64,000 bases of DNA from Anaspis maculata (GCA_949128115.1 OX421966.1:58711416-58775415), one strand, 5' to 3'; shown: positions 21,857 to 32,880, numbered from the stretch's first letter. Notes: a model not told the origin generated them from the sequence alone. A program made the numbers and translations.

Positions 21857-24021
21857 ACTGACATTTTGCTGATACTGAGCAGTTGCGACAATTATTTCGT
21901 CGATGTGGACTCTCTACCCGATATTCTGGACTCAAAGCTTCGATTGCAAACATTCAAAACCTCAAGCTTTGATTTTGTCCAATTAAGCTTTAGTTATCCA
22001 CAAACGAGCGTCAAAAAGTACTTGCAAAAGGCAAAACAAGCTAGTTTTAACTCTTATGCGTAGGTTAAGGTCAAAATTGGTTTATTTGGGGCACAGTGTG
22101 TCAAATCAAGGTTAGACTTGTCAATCTGAGTTTTGTTGAGTTCAACCAGGGGGGGTTATTTCATCAGTTTTGACTCCAGTTTGACAAGTCAGGCAGTAGC
22201 TGCTTGTCAATTCAAGGTTTAGTTGATGAATCGAGGTTTCAGTTTGTCAAAACCGCTCTTGCTTTGTCAATTTATATTTGGCTTGTCAAGTCAGGTCTAG
22301 TTTGTCAAACTGGAAACTAATTTTTCAATCCACATTTTAATTTGGTGATCTAGGCATGATTAATCAGATCAAACTTCAATTTCCAAAGAAGACGAAAGAA
22401 AATGAACGACTTGACTTGGTTTCATGACGCGAATGAGACTCTATTGTGTCAAACCAGACTCTATATTTTGTAGAACTGAGACGTCAAGAAGCATTCGTCG
22501 AGAAAAGGATATGGCCTTACTTACTAGTTTATTTGGCGTCAGTTTTTATTTTGTCAATCCGAGCTAAAATTCATCAACCTAGAAATAAGTTTGTCAAGTT
22601 GAGTTTTGGTTTGTCAATCTAGGCATTAGTTTTAGGTTCATGAATCTAGGCTTCAGTTTTTCAACATAGGCTTCAATTTGTCAAGCCAGACTTTGGTTTG
22701 TCTATCTAGGCTTTAGTTTCTCAACCTGACCTGACCTGAGCTTTAGTCGAATCAAAATTAATTTGTGTCAAATCAAGCTCTATTATTCACAAACAAGCAT
22801 CTGAAAGTACTTAACAAAGAAAACTGAAGGTGTCAATTTACAATCAATTTTGTCAAAAAAACCATATTTTGTCAATATAGGCTCAAGTTCCCCAATCAAA
22901 TTGAGCTCCAGTATTCCCAAAACAAGCGTCTGAAAGCTTCCGTTCATTGTCAATTCTGGCTTCAATCCACGTTAATTTGTCGAATCAGGTTTATGTTCGT
23001 CAATCTAACTGCTCAACATTTGAAATGTCAGTATCGGAAATTTTGCTCTTTTTCAACAATTTTTTTTTCAAGGTCCATTTAATCGATTTATTTAGCAACT
23101 AGTTTTTACTAACAACTCGACAACTAAAGCTCAGGTTGGGAAACTAGAGCCTAGATAGGCAAACCAAACTCTGGCTTTACAAATTGGAGCCTATGTTGGA
23201 AAACTGAAGCCTAGATTCATGAACTAGTGCCTAGATTGACATACTAAAACTCAACTTGACAAACTTATTTCTAGGTTGTTGAACAGATTGACCAAATAAA
23301 AATTGACGCCAAATAAACTAGTAAGTAAGGCCATATTCTTTTCGCGACGAATGCTTCTTGACGTCTCACTTCTACAAAATATAGAGTCTGGTTTGACACA
23401 ACAGAGTTTGATTCGCGTCATGAAATCAAGTCAAATTGTTCATTTTCTTTAGACATCTTCTTTGGAAATTGAAGTTTGATCTGATTAATCATGCCTAGAT
23501 TACCAAATTAGAACTTGGATTGGAAAATTAGTTTCCAGTTTGACAAACTAGACCTGACTTGACAAGCCAAATATAAATTGACAAAGCAAGAGTGGTTTTG
23601 ACAGAGTTGACCCTAGATTGACACAATGACAAACTGAAACCTCGATTGATACACTAAACTTTAAATTGACAAGCAGCTGTAGCGTGACTTGTCAAACTGA
23701 AGTCAAAAATGATTAAATAACCCCCCTGGTTGAACTCAACAAAACTCAGATTGACAAGTCTAATCCTGATTTATTGACATACTGTGCCCCAAATTGACCA
23801 ATTATGACCTAAACCTACACATAAGTGTTAAAATTAGCTTGTATTGCCTTTGCGAGTACTTTTTGACGCTCTTTTGTGGATAACTAAAGCTTAATTTGAC
23901 AAAATCAAAACCTGAGGTTTTGAATGTTTGCAATTGAAGCTTTGGGTCCAGAATATCGGGTAGAGAGTCCACATTGACGAAATAATTGTATCAACTGCTC
24001 AGAATAATCAAAATGTCAGTC
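21857..24021. mobile_element. 2.2-kb palindrome whose arms are a degenerate minisatellite
   Basis: Ends actgacattttgctgat and atcaaaatgtcagt are inverted. Distinctive blocks pair across a centre near 22940, for example tggactctctacccgatatt (about 21905) with its complement near 23955, and caagaagcattcgtcgagaa (about 22484) with its complement near 23340. Between them the arms are filled with variants of a roughly 20-bp word of the type gctttagtttgtcaatctag. No reading frame of note was seen. Confidence 0.8.
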
Positions 24022-24281
24022 CAATATCAACAATTGCTGGAGCAATTGCGGCATATTTGAAAGTGGCAAATCCAAATCGAGATCCACATTTTTCAAGCAA
24101 ACTACCGGCAGTCAGCTTCCCAAAATGATCGGAATTCTGATTTGCAACTCGGAATTCTGAGCTGCAACTCGGAGTTTAGTATAAAATAATTTCATCTTGT
24201 GTTGTGGCAGCTCCAGAGCGTCGTAGAAATGCTATTTTGCGGTTCATTTACTGAATTTTGCTTCACTATTATTCGCGACTT
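24022..24281. other. Unassigned sequence
   Basis: No gene was recognised. A short duplicated word (ctcggaattctga, ctgcaactcgga) is near 24148-24175. Confidence 0.4.
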
Positions 24282-24470
24282 GATTCGCGATTGAAAACTT
24301 ATTTTTTTCCGTCACAAGATGGCTGCCAGAAGCGGCATGCGATGACAATGATTGGTTGTCATTGTTTATGGCATTTGATGTCATTGGCCGTTTGGTTGGC
24401 ACTATTCATCACACTCCGCTTTCAGCAGCCATCTTGTACTGGAAAAAATAAAATTAAATCGCGGATAGAA
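24282..24470. mobile_element. Hairpin MITE
   Basis: The left arm cacaagatggctgc (about 24315) pairs with gcagccatcttgta (about 24425). The outer parts tcgcgattgaaaactt and taaatcgcgg also pair imperfectly. It lies downstream of the exon candidate on the minus strand and so would be intronic to it. Confidence 0.5.
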
Positions 24471-24692
24471 TTTAGTGAGTTCTGCTTTCTCCAGTGAGAT
24501 TTCAACAGCTTTCTGTGATGCCAAGAAAGTACTCAACATTTTGGTGATTTGAACTTTGGAGTGATGTTTCAGTAGATTATATTGGCTTGGAATTAAACTA
24601 AGTTTAGTAGTTCGAAGTGATATTTTGTCAGATTTTAGACCTTTAGAAAGTTTGGGAATCACCTTGAAGTTGAGAGACAGTGAGAAACTTAC

Positions 24693-24795
24693 CATCAGCC
24701 ATGTAGATAGACCCATTTTGCCGTTCAATTTTAATCCGACCGTGTGAAGAAGAATCATACACCAACTCGGTACTCCCACAACATAATCGCTTCTA
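24693..24795 (-). CDS. Candidate internal exon with strong splice signals
   Basis: Read on the minus strand, a pyrimidine-rich tract (ttttttccttccatttgtgt) ends in cttcag, then about 103 bases, then ATG|GTAAGT, a near-consensus donor. A second AG three bases on (cagtag) allows an exon of 100 bases. Two frames stay open. One continues an upstream frame that starts with a signal-peptide-like sequence (MARFGTLVVCTTVLFFFP). The other, used with the second acceptor, reads as a hydrophilic stretch containing VYDSSSHGRIKIERQNGSIY. I recognise neither. Alternatively the whole 24402-24896 frame (164 codons) is a single exon ending at the donor. The TATA-like cttataag near 24936-24945 (minus) would suit a nearby start. 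Confidence 0.35.
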
Positions 24796-24935
24796 CTGAA
24801 GACACAAATGGAAGGAAAAAAGAACAAAACGGTCGTACACACTACCAAAGTACCAAACCGCGCCATTTTTACAGACATGGCCATAAAGCACTCCACACAA
24901 CAATGGGAAAAGTGGCGGTGGCGGTAATTTCAAGC

Positions 24936-24945
24936 TTATAAGAGG
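24936..24945 (-). promoter_or_regulatory. Possible TATA box upstream of the signal-peptide-like frame
   Basis: The minus strand reads cctcttataagcttg about 50-75 bases before in-frame ATGs near 24896 and 24866. This is weak evidence by itself. Confidence 0.2.
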
Positions 24946-24959
24946 AATACGATAAGACC

Positions 24960-25935
24960 CAGGTTATTCACTTACATGCCTTATGGATATGTGAGTTTGT
25001 ATGTATGTATTTGTATGTATGTAAGTAATGTACGAGTATTTGTGCAGGCTCGGCTACGCTGCACTTGTTGGTCAAGGCTCGGCTTTGGCATAATACACTC
25101 GCGGCGTTTATATGAACCTCTTGGACCATAAAGAATTGGAAATGTAATCATTCGCTACAGTGCCATACATTTCCTGGGTCAACGCTATTATAGTGGGAGC
25201 TTAGCTTAGTTTTCCTTGAGTGATGCACATCGATTCTTGAATAATAGAATAAAATTATTGCTTTTGTCGAACAATTGATAGAAGAACGTGTTCATGAGCA
25301 ATGCACCTCTCGTCGGCAGGTAGATCATCCACTTGCATTATCCTTTCAATCATAAAAAGGTGTCGTGTGTGCTCCAGTACATACCTGCTTGATGAATGGA
25401 TTGCTGTTGTTGAGAATGTTGAGATAAGGAATAAGGATGTAATTACAGGTGCTCGATTTAATTGACAAGACTAACTGGGGAGAGACGATAATTATTTTCA
25501 CTCATCGAGATAGAAGTACCTATCAGGCGGACCCGGAGAAGATCAAGAAAAAAGTGAATCTGGCACGCTCACGATGACACGTTACTTTTGTTTGATGGTT
25601 TAAAGACCTCGCCAGTATTATTGCCGAGCACGATTGTTAAAGGGGTACTTATTTGTGGTTCACGCCTTGGAAATTTCATGATTGAAGGATAAAACGATGA
25701 ACGGTTATGCTCAGTAATTAAATAATATGTGTTTAAGCAGGTACCTACTCACCTGCCCATAGTAATAATAACTATTATTATTAATTGCCGGCGATAAATT
25801 TTATTCTCGTGTCTCTATTGTTTGCGAGCAAAATGAGGACTGTGCGAAACCTTCGGAACCCGAAGATCGCTAAGATGCAGAAACCGCGAGTATTTTCTGT
25901 TCAAAATTCTATACGCTCAATTAGTGATTACGTAG
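24960..25935. other. Unassigned sequence with a GTAT-rich tract
   Basis: A (tatg/tgta)n tract lies at about 24990-25025. No gene was recognised. An 85-codon frame at 25785-26042 enters the next inverted repeat. Confidence 0.4.
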
Positions 25936-25956
25936 GTTGGTGTAGGTCAGGGCGCC

Positions 25957-25970
25957 GTTGCCATGGCAAC
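25957..25970. promoter_or_regulatory. RFX X-box-like palindrome in the left arm
   Basis: The word gttgccatggcaac is identical to the site at 555-568. The right arm holds gtagccatggcaac at 26471-26484. Confidence 0.35.
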
Positions 25971-26136
25971 CATGGATGCAAACCCGAAATGGCAGTTGAC
26001 ATTGACATTACTGTCTCAAAAATCGTCAACAATAAACGGTGATGCGGGCTGTCAAATGACAAAATGTATTAAAGGCCGTTTCAGCAGGTAAAAATCACCC
26101 TTTTCTCAGCGAAGCATCGTGCAAGGAAGATCAAGT

Positions 26137-26405
26137 ATCCGCTATGTGCGTTGGCCAAAAGAAAGTGGGAGGATTCGACATCAGCGCTCAAGGTGACGAT
26201 TTACGAAACCGAATAATGCCTATTTGTTCTGTTTCCGGTGGCTAGGTGTCGCTACACGACTGAATGCACATGGTGATTCCGCTATGTGCGTTCGCCGGGA
26301 GGAGTCGACATCAGCGCTCAAAGTGGTGATTTACGAAACTGAAGGATGCCTATTTGTGTTATTTTTGGCTGCGAGATGTCGCTACTCGACTGAATGCACA
26401 TAGCG
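26137..26405. repeat. Two tandem copies of an about 137-bp unit
   Basis: Copy 1 is about 26137-26274 and copy 2 about 26275-26405. Both run from ccgctatgtgcg through gacatcagcgctcaa and atgcctatttgt to gactgaatgcacat, with small indels. Confidence 0.7.
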
Positions 26406-26609
26406 GATAGTGCAGTTTAAAAGTGTGGTCAGCGTCAACTGTCATTTCGGCTTTGTATCCATGTAGTCATGTAGCCATGGCAACGGCGCCCTGACCTACA
26501 TCACACTTATTAAGCGTAGTAACAATGACGTTTGGCGTTTGGTAATTTTGGGTGCTATCAGAGGTTGACAGATGAACGTCACTTTTTGTTTCATTCTGTG
26601 AATTTCGCT

Positions 26610-27230
26610 TTTAGGAATGATTTGGCTTGAGATTCAATAGAAAATCTGACTCGCAGTTCGAGTGATGATTTGACTCACGATTCAAAATAGCATTTGGCTT
26701 GCTCTTCAAGGGAATATTCAGCTGGTGCTTCAGGGGGCATCTGATATGCGCTTCAAGGAGAGTTGAGTCCTACGCAACCAGAAGAGGTAGTCTCGGGTTT
26801 CCAGCGATTTGATTTGGCTCGCGATTCAAGAAGAAGTCGGACTCGTTATTCAAGGGATAATTTGGATTGCGTTTCTAGTAAATACCGTATGTTCGTTAGA
26901 ATCATGAATTAAAGCCGGCTATGGAAGTAAAAACGTATGTCGTGAATTCATCAATAATCACTCAAATTTGATGTCAACATAATGAGCCGTCGTCATGGAA
27001 TACATTTTGGACATACGTTTCGAAGTTCACAGCCTGCCCTAATTCATGATTTTAACGAACATACGGTATTTGGTTCGCGTTTCACGGAAATTTGTCGGCT
27101 GCGATTCAAGAAAAATTTTGATTTGTGGGCTCGAAGCGATGATTCGTCTCGAGTTTCAAGAGGACATCTGGTTTGTGTTGCAAGGGAAGCTCTGCCACGC
27201 GCTTCAAGGTCCAAATGTGCCAAAAAAAAA
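26610..27230. repeat. Degenerate gattcaag minisatellite
   Basis: Words of the type tttggctcgcgattcaag recur every 25-40 bp at about 26615-26880 and again at 27071-27215 in the same orientation, so the hairpin at 26881-27070 has split one array. Confidence 0.55.
26881..27070. mobile_element. 190-bp hairpin MITE inside the minisatellite
   Basis: Ends aataccgtatgttcgtta and taacgaacatacggtatt are perfect inverted repeats. They are followed by atcatgaatta/taattcatgat and acgtatgt/acatacgt pairs. Confidence 0.75.
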
Positions 27231-27545
27231 CATCATTCCAGTTCAATAAATTTTTTTCGCAAATTTCCTCTTCCGTTACTTGGAATAAGCAATTACTCAC
27301 CATAGTACAAAGACAAAAGTAAAAAATCTCAAATAGTCTCAGGAAGAAGAAAAAAAAGACAAAAAAAATGACGTCACAAAAAATTAAAAAATCAAAATCA
27401 AAATTTTTCTTGGCTCCCCTCTCGGCTCCCCTTTTAAAAATCTTTTAAATGCTTCTAGAAGTCAACACACCAAATTTCACACTTTTGTCACAATTAGAGC
27501 CATTTTTATGAAATTTTGCTTTTACCGCTAGGACTAATATAGTAT
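27231..27545. other. AT-rich sequence, nothing recognised
   Basis: There are A-rich tracts around 27320-27400 and no gene or repeat family that I can support. Confidence 0.4.
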
Positions 27546-28776
27546 ATTGGAAATAGAATATCTGCTGGAATTAATTCAAACAAAAACGATTTTTTTACCA
27601 TGGCTAGCTTTCAGTTCCCTCTTCAACATATCAAAAGTTCTCAACTCTGAGACTGCTACAAATTAGTATACAGGGTGAAAGTTTATTATTTTTCCTTACT
27701 TCTTTTCTTTCTTGAAAAACTGATGACTGAAAAAAACGGTTTTAAGCTAGTTTGATAGGCCATAGTCTTCCAATAAACATATAAAAATTATACCACCCAG
27801 CCACTGCTGTGTATCAAGTTACAGGGTGGAAACTATTTTTCATCTCTGATTTTTTTTCTTAGTGGAACTGATCTAGATTGAAGCCGGTTCCAGTTCTCTT
27901 GCAAGCTTATAATGTCATACTGAACATATGAAATGGATACATCTCTGCAACTGCTACTTTTCAATTTACAGGGTGAAAAGTCATTTTCACGTTTCAATTT
28001 TTTTCTGTGTGAAATTGGCTCACACAACAATTGCGACTGATTTTTCTGTAAACTTGAAGTTTCTGGTCAAACATATCAAAATAATACATTTTTGCTATAG
28101 CTAGTTTGTTTTTTAATAAAATTAAATGTTTGGGTATATTCGGGTATAATGCATCAAAAATTCAAAAAATCTTGGAACGCAACCAAACATTTAAATTTTT
28201 AAATAAAAACGTAGCTGTAGCAAAAATGTATAATTTTGATATCTTTGACTAGAAACCTCAAAGTTGCAGAAAAACCAGTCGCAATTGTTGTGTGAGCCGA
28301 TTTTATCAAGAAAAAAATTGAAACGTGAAAATGACTTTTCACCCTGTAAATTGAAAAGCAGCAGATGTAGAGATGTGTCCTTTTCATATTTTCAGTATCA
28401 CATTATAAGCTTGCAAAAAAATTGAAACCGGCTTCAATCTAGATCAGTTCCACCAATAAAAAAAATTGAAGATGAAAAATAGTTTTCACCCTGTAACTTG
28501 ATACGCAGCAATTGCTGGGTGGTATATTTTTTATATGCTCATTGGAAGACTATGGCCTATCAAACTAGCCTGAAACCGTGATTTTTGGTCATCAGTTTTT
28601 CAGTAAAAAAAAAAGTAGAAAAAAATAATAAACTTTCACCCTGTATACTGATTTGTAGCAGTCCCAAAGTTGAGGACTTTTGATATGTTGAAGGAAGAAC
28701 TGTAAGCTTGCATTGGTGAAAAAATCGTTTTTGTTTGAATTAATTCCAGCAAAGCACCTATTTTTTTCTATTACCA
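27546..28776. mobile_element. 1.2-kb fold-back with three TACAGGGTG pairs
   Basis: The arms meet near 28160. The word tacagggtg occurs at about 27671, 27821 and 27969 in the left arm, and its complement at about 28340, 28489 and 28639 in the right arm, at matching distances of about 150 bp. Outer arm sequence ctggaattaattcaaac pairs with gtttgaattaattccag. No transposase is present. Confidence 0.8.
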
Positions 28777-28914
28777 GTTTACCAAACGGTAGACGCAGGT
28801 CATTTGACTTTAATTTAAAAGTAGGTACGGTGAACCAAATTTCTGTAGACATTTTTGAAAACATATTTGAAGTGCGACTGTATCTGTCAATGAAATGAAG
28901 CGGCAACATGGCGA

Positions 28915-29130
28915 AATCGAGAAACACATAAAGACACAAGGGGGTTCACTGGGGCTGCGAATTACACATCAGAACACAATGAGGGCCTCTAGATCTCCAA
29001 AACACAAGAAGACATGAGCGGGCTCGATTAGACTTCCGAAAACCTTGAGAAAACATCAAAGGGTTCATTGGGGGTTCGAAACGACACAAAAGGACACCAT
29101 GGGGGCCAGTAAGGCTCCAAAGTAAACAAG
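28915..29130. repeat. Degenerate 38-45-bp minisatellite, left block
   Basis: Units of the type aagacacaagggggttcact followed by a gctccgaaaac-like part repeat about five times. The same unit fills 31800-32720, so both are probably one array split by other DNA. Confidence 0.65.
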
Positions 29131-29277
29131 TGAGTATGCCTTCACGTGCGTGAGTCTCAGTAGCGCATTTTCTCAAAGAGGCATATTGTGAACGTAAAGA
29201 AATTTGATTGAAGGAGAAAGACCATTCCTTGCCCACTTTCTTCATTCGAAACTCATTCTGATATTTTGTTATCAGAA

Positions 29278-29318
29278 TGGGGTACTTGCCAATGAAATAG
29301 ATTTGAATGAAAATTCTT
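29278..29318. mobile_element. Orphan end of an AATGGGGTACTTGCC element
   Basis: The sequence aatggggtacttgccaatga is the terminus seen at 48019-49055 and 54063-54440. No partner end was found nearby. Confidence 0.5.
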
Positions 29319-30480
29319 CCACTCATCAATATTTTTTTGTTTGAGGGCGGGAGCTGGGAGCGGCGACTAATCAACAGTAGCCTATTCTTTCCCATTTTTA
29401 GTCGGCTATCCATATAGCGAAAGAATTAGATCGCTATGTCTTCGGGTTTATGTTTTCCATTTATCTCTTACTTTGAGGGCAGCGTGTGGGGGTGGCAGCA
29501 TTCGGCAAAGTAACTGTTGCACAGTTTGAGTTAGGAGTTTCTAAATGTTTAAGGAAATATGACAGTGGGTGAAAATTGTGAAAGTTGCATTTTTTTTGTT
29601 TGGGGGCGGGAGCTGGAGGCGGCGACTAATCAAAAGTGGCCTATCTCTTCCCATTTTTAGTCAGCTATCTATATAGCGGAACAATTAGATCGCTATGTCT
29701 TCAGGGTAATGTTTTACATTTATCTCTTACTTTGGGGGCGGCGTGTGGGAGCGGCAGAACTTGGCAAAGAAATTCTTCCACAGTTTGAGTTGGGAGTTTC
29801 TGAATGTTTGAGGTAACATTGAAATGTAAATCAGTGAAAAGTGTTGGAAGCTGCACTTTTTTCTTTTGGGGGTGGAAGTTTGAGGCGGCGCCATATCAAA
29901 AGTAGCCTATTCTTTCCCATTTTTAGTTAGCTATCCATATAGCGAAAGAATTAGATCGTTATGTCTTCGGGTTTATGTTTTTCATTTAACTCTCACTTTG
30001 AGGACAGCGTGTGGGGGCGGCAGTATTCGGCAAAGTAACTGTTGCACAGTTTGAGTTGAGAGTTTCTAAATGTAAGGGAAATATGACAATCAGTGAAAAT
30101 TGTGAAAGTTGCATTTTTGTTTTGTTTGAAGGCGGCAGCTGGAGGCGGCGGCCAATTAAAAGTGGCCTATCTTTTTTCAATTTCAGTCAGCTATCAATAT
30201 AGTGAAAGAATTAGATCGCTATGTCTTCAGGTTCATGTTTTACATTCATCTCTCACTTTGGGGGCGGCGTGTGGGAGCGGCAGAGTTTGGCAAAGAAATT
30301 CTTGCACAGTTCGAGTCAAGAGTTTCTGAATGTTCGAGGTAACATTATCAGCTAAATCAGTGAAAATTGTTGAAAGTTGCACTTTTTTTCTTTTGGGGGC
30401 AGAAGCTGGAGACGGCGTCATATCAAAAGTAGCCCATCCTTTTGCATTTTTAGTCAGCTATCCATATAGCGAAAAATTTA

Positions 30481-31116
30481 TAGCGTTTTCCACTGGCTTG
30501 CACTTTTGTGCAAATCGTGGAAGTGCAATGACGTCACGCACTCCACGAGCTTTGCATTGGAACCACCCTCATGCGCCGGAGTGCGCGATGCGTTAAAATT
30601 CAGTGGAATATGATGCAGCGTGCACTTGCGACAATTTGGCGCAAGTGCCTTTTCCCACTCGAAAATTCGCTTCAAATTAGAAGATGAAGTAATTTTCTTA
30701 CAATAAAAAATAACACCAAACCAAAATATTGTACTAAATCTGAAAATTTATGAGCAACATGTTCAATAAAGTTGTGAATTTTGGGTTTCACTTTTTTGTT
30801 TTTCTTCATCAGTGCAATAATTTCTATGCCCGAGTCCGAACAATCGCTGGACTCTACAAATTCCTTAACAAATTGATCAATTGCTAATTTAAACTGCAGT
30901 TTACTCTGTTTACTTTGAATTGACGCCATATTGCATTGCACTGCACTGGACGCACGAGCTCCCAGAGGTCGTGTGAAAAATGCGCATTTAATGCAAGTTC
31001 ATCTTTCCAGGGGAACGTACACTTTTAATTTGGTACGATGCACTCTCGCCAGTGGAAAACGATTCCACTGCCGTGGTGCCAAAAGTGCGCACTAAAACTC
31101 CCAGTGGAAAACGCTA
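30481..31116 (-). mobile_element. Harbinger-like non-autonomous element with TTA duplication
   Basis: Ends tagcgttttccactggc and ccagtggaaaacgcta are inverted. TTA flanks both sides (30478-30480, 31117-31119), and neighbouring 260-bp units show the uninterrupted attagatcgc site. PIF/Harbinger elements duplicate a 3-bp TWA target. The minus-strand frame 30672-30941 (89 codons) has an acidic start and then KKVKPKIHNFIEHVAHKFSD. That resembles the N-terminal region preceding the HFRM motif of insect Harbinger nucleases. The DDE domain is missing. Confidence 0.6.
30672..30941 (-). pseudogene. Remnant of a Harbinger-type nuclease N-terminus
   Basis: Only about 70 residues look family-like: an acidic Ser-rich stretch followed by a basic KPKI-x-NFIE motif. 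In intact proteins a catalytic DDE nuclease follows, and here the frame ends after FFIVRKLLHL. The call rests on motif resemblance plus the TTA-flanked termini. Confidence 0.4.
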
Positions 31117-31732
31117 TTAGATCGCTATGTCTTCTGGTTCATGTTTTTCATTCATCTCTTACTTTGGGGGCGGCGTGTGGGAGCGGCGTGTGGGAGCGGC
31201 AGCGTTCGGCTGAGCAAATGTTGAATAATTTGAGGTGGCAGTTCCTAATGTTTAAGGGAACATCTCAATCAGTAACATTTGTGAAAATTGCACTCTTTAT
31301 CGTTTGGGGGCGGAATCTGGGGGCGGCGACTAACCAAAAGTAGCCTATCCTTTCCCATTTTCAGTCAGATATTTATATACCAAAAGAATCAGATCGCTAT
31401 GCCTTCGGGTTTATGTTTTTCATTTTAAAGTGATTGGGGGCGGTTTTTAGCAGTTTTTTCATGTCGGCGGCGCATATTGAAGACGGATTGTTTCTTGGCT
31501 TACGTTTATAAGTGGCAACTATGTATTATTCAAAAAATGAGAACACCAGAGCATCAGGTCTGGTAGAAAGTGCAATATTATGTTATTTCAAGTTTATCGG
31601 GGGCGGTTTTCTCTATGTTGGCGGCGCAATATGGACAACTAATATAGCCTAGCCCTCCTTTGGGAGTGGCAGCTATGTAACAGCGAAAAAATTAGAAAGC
31701 TAGGTCGTCTAGTTTGGGAGGAGTTCGAGGAA

Positions 31733-31765
31733 CGGACGGACGGACGGACGGACGGACGGACGGAC
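31733..31765. repeat. (CGGA)8 microsatellite
   Basis: There are about eight uninterrupted cgga copies. Confidence 0.95.
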
Positions 31766-31799
31766 AAAGCGGTTGCAATAGCGATTTTCATCAAGATGG

Positions 31800-32720
31800 A
31801 AAATGCGCTAAAAAGATACAAAGGGGCTCGATAGTGTTCCGAACCTGCCAAGAAAATACAAAGTCATCGGGGCACATACGGTACCTAAAGACAGAAGGGG
31901 GGGTTCCGATTGACACAACAAGACATAATGGGTCGCTAGAACTCCAAAACATGAGAAAAGTGAGCATGAGGGGGCTCGCGTTTTCCGAAAACCACAGAAA
32001 ACATGAGGGGGCTCATCGTCAACATGACACATAGAGACACAAAAAGGCCTATTGAAGCTCCGATTGACAAAGCAAGGCATAATGGGGGCGCCCGAGAGGG
32101 CGCCATATAGGACTAGAGACATAAGAAGATACAAGGGGGTTCATCAGGGCCTCACACAACACCACATGAAGACACAAGGGGAATTATCAGGTTTCAAAAC
32201 GACAAATAAGACAGAGGGGGTCCGTCGCGTCTCCGATAAACGTAACAAGACACAACGAGGGACGCTAGGATTCCACGACATGAAAAGACAAAATGCAGCT
32301 TATTGCGGGGCTGGAAGCGCCACCAAAGACACATGGCTCAGCGTATTGACCCAGCAAGACAAAATGGGGGCCGGCAGGTCCAAAGCACAAGAAGATACAA
32401 GGGGACTCGATATAATTTAGAGCTTTACATGGAAACACAAGAAGGTCATCGTGGGGTTATCAGGGCTCTTAAAAACACTATGGAAAAACAAAGTGGCTCC
32501 AGTGAAGTTTTGAAAACAACACGAAGACACAAGTAGGGGGCTCATCAGGGCTTGAAATGACACATAAAGTCGCATGGGGGCTGTGACTTTGAGTAATACA
32601 AACTGAGGTCATTAGGAATTAAAAACATAAGACACAAGTATGCATAAGGGGCTTGCTAGTTCCGAAAAACCACAGGAAAACACAAGGGGGACAAAAAGAC
32701 AGAAACTGGCCAACTAGAGT
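31800..32720. repeat. Degenerate 38-45-bp minisatellite, right block
   Basis: About twenty diverged units of the type aagacacaagggggctcatc followed by a gcttcgaaac part. The 106-, 122- and 77-codon frames here are open because the repeat is A/G-rich, not because they are genes. Confidence 0.75.
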
Positions 32721-32743
32721 CCCAAAATTATAATAACTCCTAG

Positions 32744-32880
32744 CGTCAAGTTGTCCCGCGTCAAGTTGTCCTGGCGTCAAGTTGTCCCGCGGCAAGTTGT
32801 CCCGCGTCAAGTTGGCCGGCGTCAAGTTGGCCGGCGTCAAGTTGGCCGGCGTCAAGTCGGCGGCGTCAAGTTGTCCTGCT
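32744..32880. repeat. 14-15-bp GC-rich minisatellite
   Basis: About nine copies of gcgtcaagttgtcccg or gcgtcaagttggccg. The variants are grouped: gtcccg units lie to the left and ggccg units in the middle, which suggests local expansion. The minus-strand frame encodes (T/D)PANL repeats. Confidence 0.9.

Larger units (their letters stand above)
25936..26505. mobile_element. Inverted-repeat element with an internal tandem duplication
   Basis: The ends gtgtaggtcagggcgccgtt and caacggcgccctgacctaca pair, and internal blocks aaatggcagttgacattgac and gtcaactgtcatttcgg pair as well. Each arm carries an RFX-like palindrome. Inside, the pair tatccgctatgtgc (26135) and gcacatagcggata (26395) encloses two direct copies of about 135-140 bp that share gacatcagcgctcaa and gatttacgaaac. 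Confidence 0.65.
29330..31690. repeat. Tandem array of an about 260-bp unit
   Basis: The landmark ctttg(a/g)gggc(a/g)gcgtgtggg begins at about 29473, 29730, 29995, 30255 and 31161. The first three spacings are 257, 265 and 260 bp, and the last is enlarged by an inserted element. Each unit also has tagatcgctatgtcttc and cccatttttagtcagctatc. Units after 31430 are more diverged. The G-rich parts (gggggcgg) recur on one strand. Confidence 0.85.

Noticed and set aside
21857..24021. CRISPR-like array because of the regular short repeats
   Set aside because: Units are diverged, spacing is irregular and the arrangement is palindromic in a eukaryotic repeat context.
28940..32536. Several 75-155-codon frames across the 28.9-32.5 kb region
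   Set aside because: They lie in A/G-rich tandem repeats and change frame with each unit; openness comes from composition, not coding.
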